This document shows, piece after piece, positions 59,481 through 64,000 of a stretch of 64,000 bases of DNA. The first letter of the stretch is position 1. Each line of letters starts with the position of its first letter. The stretch is taken from the NCBI GenBank assembly GCA_024036415.1, contig JAMWET010000674.1:393501-457500 (forward strand), written 5' to 3'. Both the position numbers and the translations under genes were made by a program. The notes under the pieces are model-generated. The model had not been told where the DNA came from, ran no database searches, and was given only the letters and a program-made list of their open reading frames with translations. This DNA is from Prochilodus magdalenae (taxonomy: Eukaryota; Chordata; Actinopteri; Characiformes; Prochilodontidae).

Positions 59481-62400
59481 AGACTGGTAAATAAACAGCT
59501 GATAATGCAGACATTAAGCAGGAGGATCTGTGTTTTTCTTATGGTGGGGTGGACGCCACAACCTTCTGGTGATAAGTCGCCCCCTATTCGTGTTGTGCAC
59601 CCCTTATTATAAGGGGGCCAGTAAGAGTGATCTTATTGATTAATACTAATCATACAGTGTAAGAAATGTAAGAAGTGTAAAATCGCTCTTTCAACATACG
59701 AGCAATTGTGCAAATGTTCTCACATTCTGCCGAGCTGCACTGTAACCTGCTTTCCTCGGTACGTCTGGGTCAGCTATTATTATGCTATAATTCAAACCTT
59801 ATCTGGATAAACAACATCATAAAGACTCATGCACTCGTTCACTTTCTCACGCACGTTCTCTTGCTACGTCTCTTTCTCCTCTCTGCCTGTCTCTCTTTCA
59901 CACCCTCACACACAGTAGTTTCTCTCTATGACAGTTTATTTGAAAGACTTCACAATGAATTATGTACAGCTAGCAAATGTGAAGAGACAAGATGACATAT
60001 TCAAGCAAATATCCACCAGATACAAGAAGAAACAAGCACAACAACCAGAAGGTTTAGATGTGAACAGTTGTACACTATACAGGCAGGCAGTAGGTAAAAT
60101 GAACATGCAGAGGCATACACCTGATTTGTTGCCCAGCTTAGCAAAAACAACTTTAAGTAGGACTTAAACTAACAACCCTGAGCTTTAGCTAAGCCTCTTC
60201 CACGGCTCCAGATATCATTATACAGAACATACTGAATTCTATCCACTCCTTGTAATCCATGATGTGCATAGTGTAGTGGCATTCGCAGTGAGTGGGTGCT
60301 TCGTGCACACGCTGCCATGAATCAAATCACTGTTCACAATGACTGCTTGTAACTCTGTGTATATATTAGCTCCAGCACATCATGCTCAGTGTTGTAGTTC
60401 ATAAGTGCATAAACAATGTCTCCTTCTAAACACATTATTGCAGCTCTTTAAACTCTTGGAAAAAGAGCTCCTGTAGCTGGATTCGTTTTGATTGGGGAGA
60501 TTTTGATGTGGGATTTGATGCTGATTTGTACGGTGCAAAGTACCTGTGTTATTTTCCCAAATCACCACATACTGTATACGTGGCACTGAACCGCTTCTGC
60601 ACGGGTGTACAAGTCGGTGTTGTGCGTCAAGCATGCTTGATAACAAATACAACACAGTGAGGGGGTTTTATTACATTAGTAAGTTTTGTTGTTGTATTAG
60701 TGAAAGGTCAAATTCAAACAGGGTTGATACTGCTGAAGGAGCACCAGATTCTAGAAGCCAACTTAGTCCAGAGCTGTTACAGAAGAAAGGAGAAAGTTTA
60801 CAAACACTGGAAAAACTACATACATTGAATATATATATGAAAGTCATTTGATTAAATATCACTGATCGCTAATCTCATCAGATATCACTTTTTTTTGTCC
60901 TGGGCAAAGTGCAGTGTTGTTTTATTGATTGTTGAGTCCGGATTTAAACCATTTACACCATATTTGCTCACATTAAACACAAAACAACTTGACAATATTT
61001 TTCAGCTGTTTGAAGCCATCAGTGCTAAGTGAAACAATATTGATTTTTAACCAGTATGAATCTGCAGTGTTTGTAGTATATACAAGGGTCAAAAGACTCT
61101 GGATACAACTATTTAGAGGTCAAAGAATGTAAGAGAATCTAAAGGTCAGGTAACCCTAGACAAATGCATGCTACATGTCTAGCTAATGATAAGCTAGGTC
61201 AATTTAGAAACCAATCTGGTTTTATATCTGCGTCAGAATTGGCATCACATAAAAAATACCATCAGCTTCCGCCATCGAGCCACAGTCCCCATATTATTAC
61301 AGTCCTAATGAAAACACCAATAAAATTGATCATTAAGTGCAACATGAGGGCACTACAGATGTAGAGCCTGCACTCCTCTGTGTTGTAGATCAACTCTGAA
61401 GCAGGCTGTCCTAACCACAGCTATGTACAGTATTATTCCGCACATAATTTCCGTCCTGCTGCAAAATGCTGACCTCTTGCTCCTCATCTTCCTGCCCACG
61501 GGCTGATCATGCTGAACAGCATACTACAGAATCCCTGTCCCTGATTCACTGCATACTTACATCCTACACCAATTCAGAGTGACACCTACAAACATCGGTC
61601 TAGAATGTTCCATGGAGGGACCACATTGCTGCCACATGCATCACAGTGCAAATAATACAACAAAGATGGCCTTTGGTGATTTGCCCCAAACCACTTTTAA
61701 AGCTGCAGGGCATTCAGCGACAATCTGTACATCTAAGCCGACCACATTCCAGCCTCAACAAACAAAGTGACCATATTATGTAACATGCGTGGACAATTCC
61801 ACGTCGGGCCTCTTACGAGCAAATATACGTCAGCTAGCAGTGAGTAACATGACAATATTTTATAGTTCAACATGCTCCTCTTATATCACTGTCAGTATTT
61901 AGAACACTGAGTTGCTGCATGATTCAATACAAAATAATTAGATCAGGTTTGGACTGTGCGGTGTGTGAAATCTCCCTGTACTCTTAATTCTTAGTATTTG
62001 TAAATGTATGTGAAAGCTAAAGGGTTATAAATTTGGTTCTACGGTTAGAAAAGGCAGCCATCTTTGATTACTGGACGTTGGAGAACTGTGTTCATGCTGT
62101 GGAAATCACGTAAAACAAAATTCACTGCTTTTTGAAAACAGTACTTTATGTCACGGTATAACTGAAATCTCAGGGAAAGCCCTCCTCCTCCTTCCGATCC
62201 AACTCCCTATGAATTCCCATTGCTAACTTCTGTTTCTCAATTCCCGCCCCCTCACACACGCACACAATCTCCTCCCTGTTTTTCAATCATATCTATCGGC
62301 CCCACCACCGTCCAAAGGTGGGTTGGACCTTCCAGCTCCAAACAAAAGCCACGTAGAACTCAAGAACCCTTGAACATAGTCTTCCACCATACTGCCACGA

Positions 62401-63657
62401 CTCATTAAAGGCACAATCTGAACTCTCAAAACGCAGTTAATCACCTAAATAGTAAAAAAGTCATTAGTAATGCGCTTAACTGTTTTAATTATGTTACAGT
62501 CCCAATGTATAACTAAACCCCCTATCCCTAATATAATGACTGGTTAAAGCTCAGGATTACAATTTTAGTTATAAAAAATGTGTATAAAAATGATACTTTC
62601 TTATTATACTTCATAAAACAGTTAACAATTTGCAAGCTTGAAACTGCAAAATCCCCCAGTGGTTTATTTGATATTTGCTTAGCTTAGTAAAAATCACTGA
62701 GCCAGACACATACTTAAACAAACAGTCCTGAACTTTGGCTGGCTGAGCTTTTATACAGCCACAGACATTGTTATACCAGATATAGCTGGAGAACTACGAG
62801 ACGATCCACTTCTGGGTAATTCTGGTGTTTTGCACCAGACAAATAGATGCTGGGAATGTTTTGGGATTTCTGACTCCTACCAGCGGTGGCACCTGTGGTT
62901 GATGACATCACCAATCCACACACCTGTTGTTGTTGTACCTGAGGTGCTCCACCTTGCTTAATCAACTCTATCACACAAGTTCAAAGATCGCCCGAAACCT
63001 CCAGCACTTCTCTGGTTCAAACCTCAGTACTTCTTTCTTATCACCCAGTCTGCTTCTTCCTCATCTTCCTCTTCCTCCTCTTTACCTGCCTTCATCATCA
63101 AAATGATTTATAAAGCACTCCAGGACTACCTGAACGAACACTGTCTACTATAACAGCATGCAAGCAAGAACTGCACTGCTTGATGTGCAGCAGAACATTC
63201 ATGTATACTGGCCCCAAAAGGTATTTGGACATTTGTGCCACAGTTACAAAATGTATGAAGTGCCTTCTGTCAGAAAACAGTCTGTCAAACTAAGTGGCAC
63301 TTATTCTAAACAGACCACCTGGCACGTTTTAGATGTCCTAGTATGAGCATTTCTTTGCAGCCTGCTGCAGGTTTTTATGCAAAATGACTTCTTTACACTT
63401 CTATTAGTGAACACAATCTTGCCAACACTAAAACAGCCCCAGACCCTGCCTTCTTTGCAGTCTGGTCAAAATTCTTCCCCAGGATTTCTCAAGGAAAGAG
63501 TCTACCAACTACCGAACAGTCACTCAAATATTAAATGAAATCTTCATTAAAGTTAACCAATCACTAAAGTCTCCAAATATCTTGTGGCAGCCTCTGTATC
63601 TAAAACATAGTGCACCTCAACACACACGTTCGCACATGGGCATGCTTATATGGTCTG

Positions 63658-63717
63658 TACAAAGGCCTGCACTTAATCAGTCAGAAAATAAGTCAGAAAA
63701 TAAAACATTATATATAC

Positions 63718-63794
<77 letters not shown>

Positions 63795-63829
63795 TATTTA
63801 TCTGACTTGATTAAGTGCAGGCCTTTGTA
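63658..63829. repeat. Palindrome around an AT microsatellite
   Basis: The 28-bp left arm (63658-63685, with AAAGGCCTGCACTTAATC) pairs with 63801-63829 apart from one inserted base. Between the arms is a run of about 34 AT units (63719-63786). The whole can fold into one long hairpin. Confidence 0.9.
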
Positions 63830-63837
63830 TATATTTA

Positions 63838-63880
63838 CTTTTACATTTATGGCCTTTAGCTGACGCTCTTATCCACTCTT
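63838..63880. repeat. V-SINE-type tail fragment
   Basis: ACATTTATGGCCTTTAGCTG then ACGCTCTTATCCA matches the end of the SINE at 38583 in the same orientation. Only the tail is present. Confidence 0.5.
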
Positions 63881-64000
63881 ATTCCATCTGTGTGTCAGAG
63901 AATGCTTCCTAGCTAGTACAGATAGTCTACAACTCGTCTTGTGGTCAGACCCTATATAATGCTTTAGAAACTTTCAGTTTTGCTTCTCGGTTGGACTTGG

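Larger units (their letters stand above)
56405..64000 (-). other. erbb3 intron 1 and/or upstream region
   Basis: No exon 1 with a signal peptide followed by a phase 1 donor was found in this 7.6 kb. Contents: GA and CA/GT microsatellites (57114-57147, 57617-57663, 58003-58035, 58158-58196), MITE copy C (about 58836-59480) and an AT palindrome (63658-63829). The small open frames here look like chance or microsatellite translations. Confidence 0.6.

Noticed and set aside
62771..62974. Minus-strand frame MIELIKQGGA..., with a GT donor in phase 1 after GATAG, considered as erbb3 exon 1
   Set aside because: It lacks a hydrophobic signal-peptide core and shows no similarity to ErbB N-termini; the phase match alone is weak.

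Overview
The window is nuclear DNA from a ray-finned fish. The evidence is vertebrate genes with many short exons and GT-AG introns, dense AT/CA/GA microsatellites, tRNA-derived SINEs of the kind common in otophysan fishes, a decayed Tc1-like transposon and several MITE families. I cannot name the species. A characin- or catfish-like otophysan is a guess from the repeat types.

Four protein-coding genes are readable exon by exon. All splice phases close. From left to right: (1) the 3' half of acvr1b (activin type I receptor, ALK4) on the + strand, exons at 1-2598, followed by a long 3' UTR; (2) prkag1 (AMPK gamma-1) on the - strand, 20571 down to 12177, complete; (3) pa2g4 (EBP1) on the - strand, 31388 down to 23381, complete, 13 coding exons, 392 residues; (4) erbb3 on the - strand, 56404 down to 34382, 27 coding exons giving about 1,413 residues. 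Exon 1 of erbb3 (signal peptide) was not found. It must lie to the right of 56404, possibly beyond the window.

In the - direction the order is erbb3, pa2g4, prkag1. The tandem ERBB3-PA2G4 pair is also adjacent in human 12q13, so this is an ancient microsyntenic block. PRKAG1 and ACVR1B are also on human 12q13 but further away. ErbB3 is the kinase-impaired neuregulin receptor that signals through tyrosine motifs in its tail. PA2G4 was first described as an ErbB3-binding protein, so two neighbouring genes encode reported partners. AMPK gamma-1 and the activin receptor are not known to me to be functionally tied to them.

Between genes and in introns I see three copies of a TTAA-flanked MITE (6929, 46083, about 58836), another MITE (8893-9402), two hAT-like palindromic MITEs (19729, 50748), a Tc1-like relic (48346-49072), three copies of one SINE, a second SINE type, and a 28-bp palindrome around an AT tract (63658-63829). 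I see no RNA gene, CRISPR array or prokaryotic-type system. The most interesting signal is a likely 18-nt in-frame microexon in erbb3 (47681-47698), which would insert six residues into a ligand-facing loop of domain III. I found no wholly new biological system.
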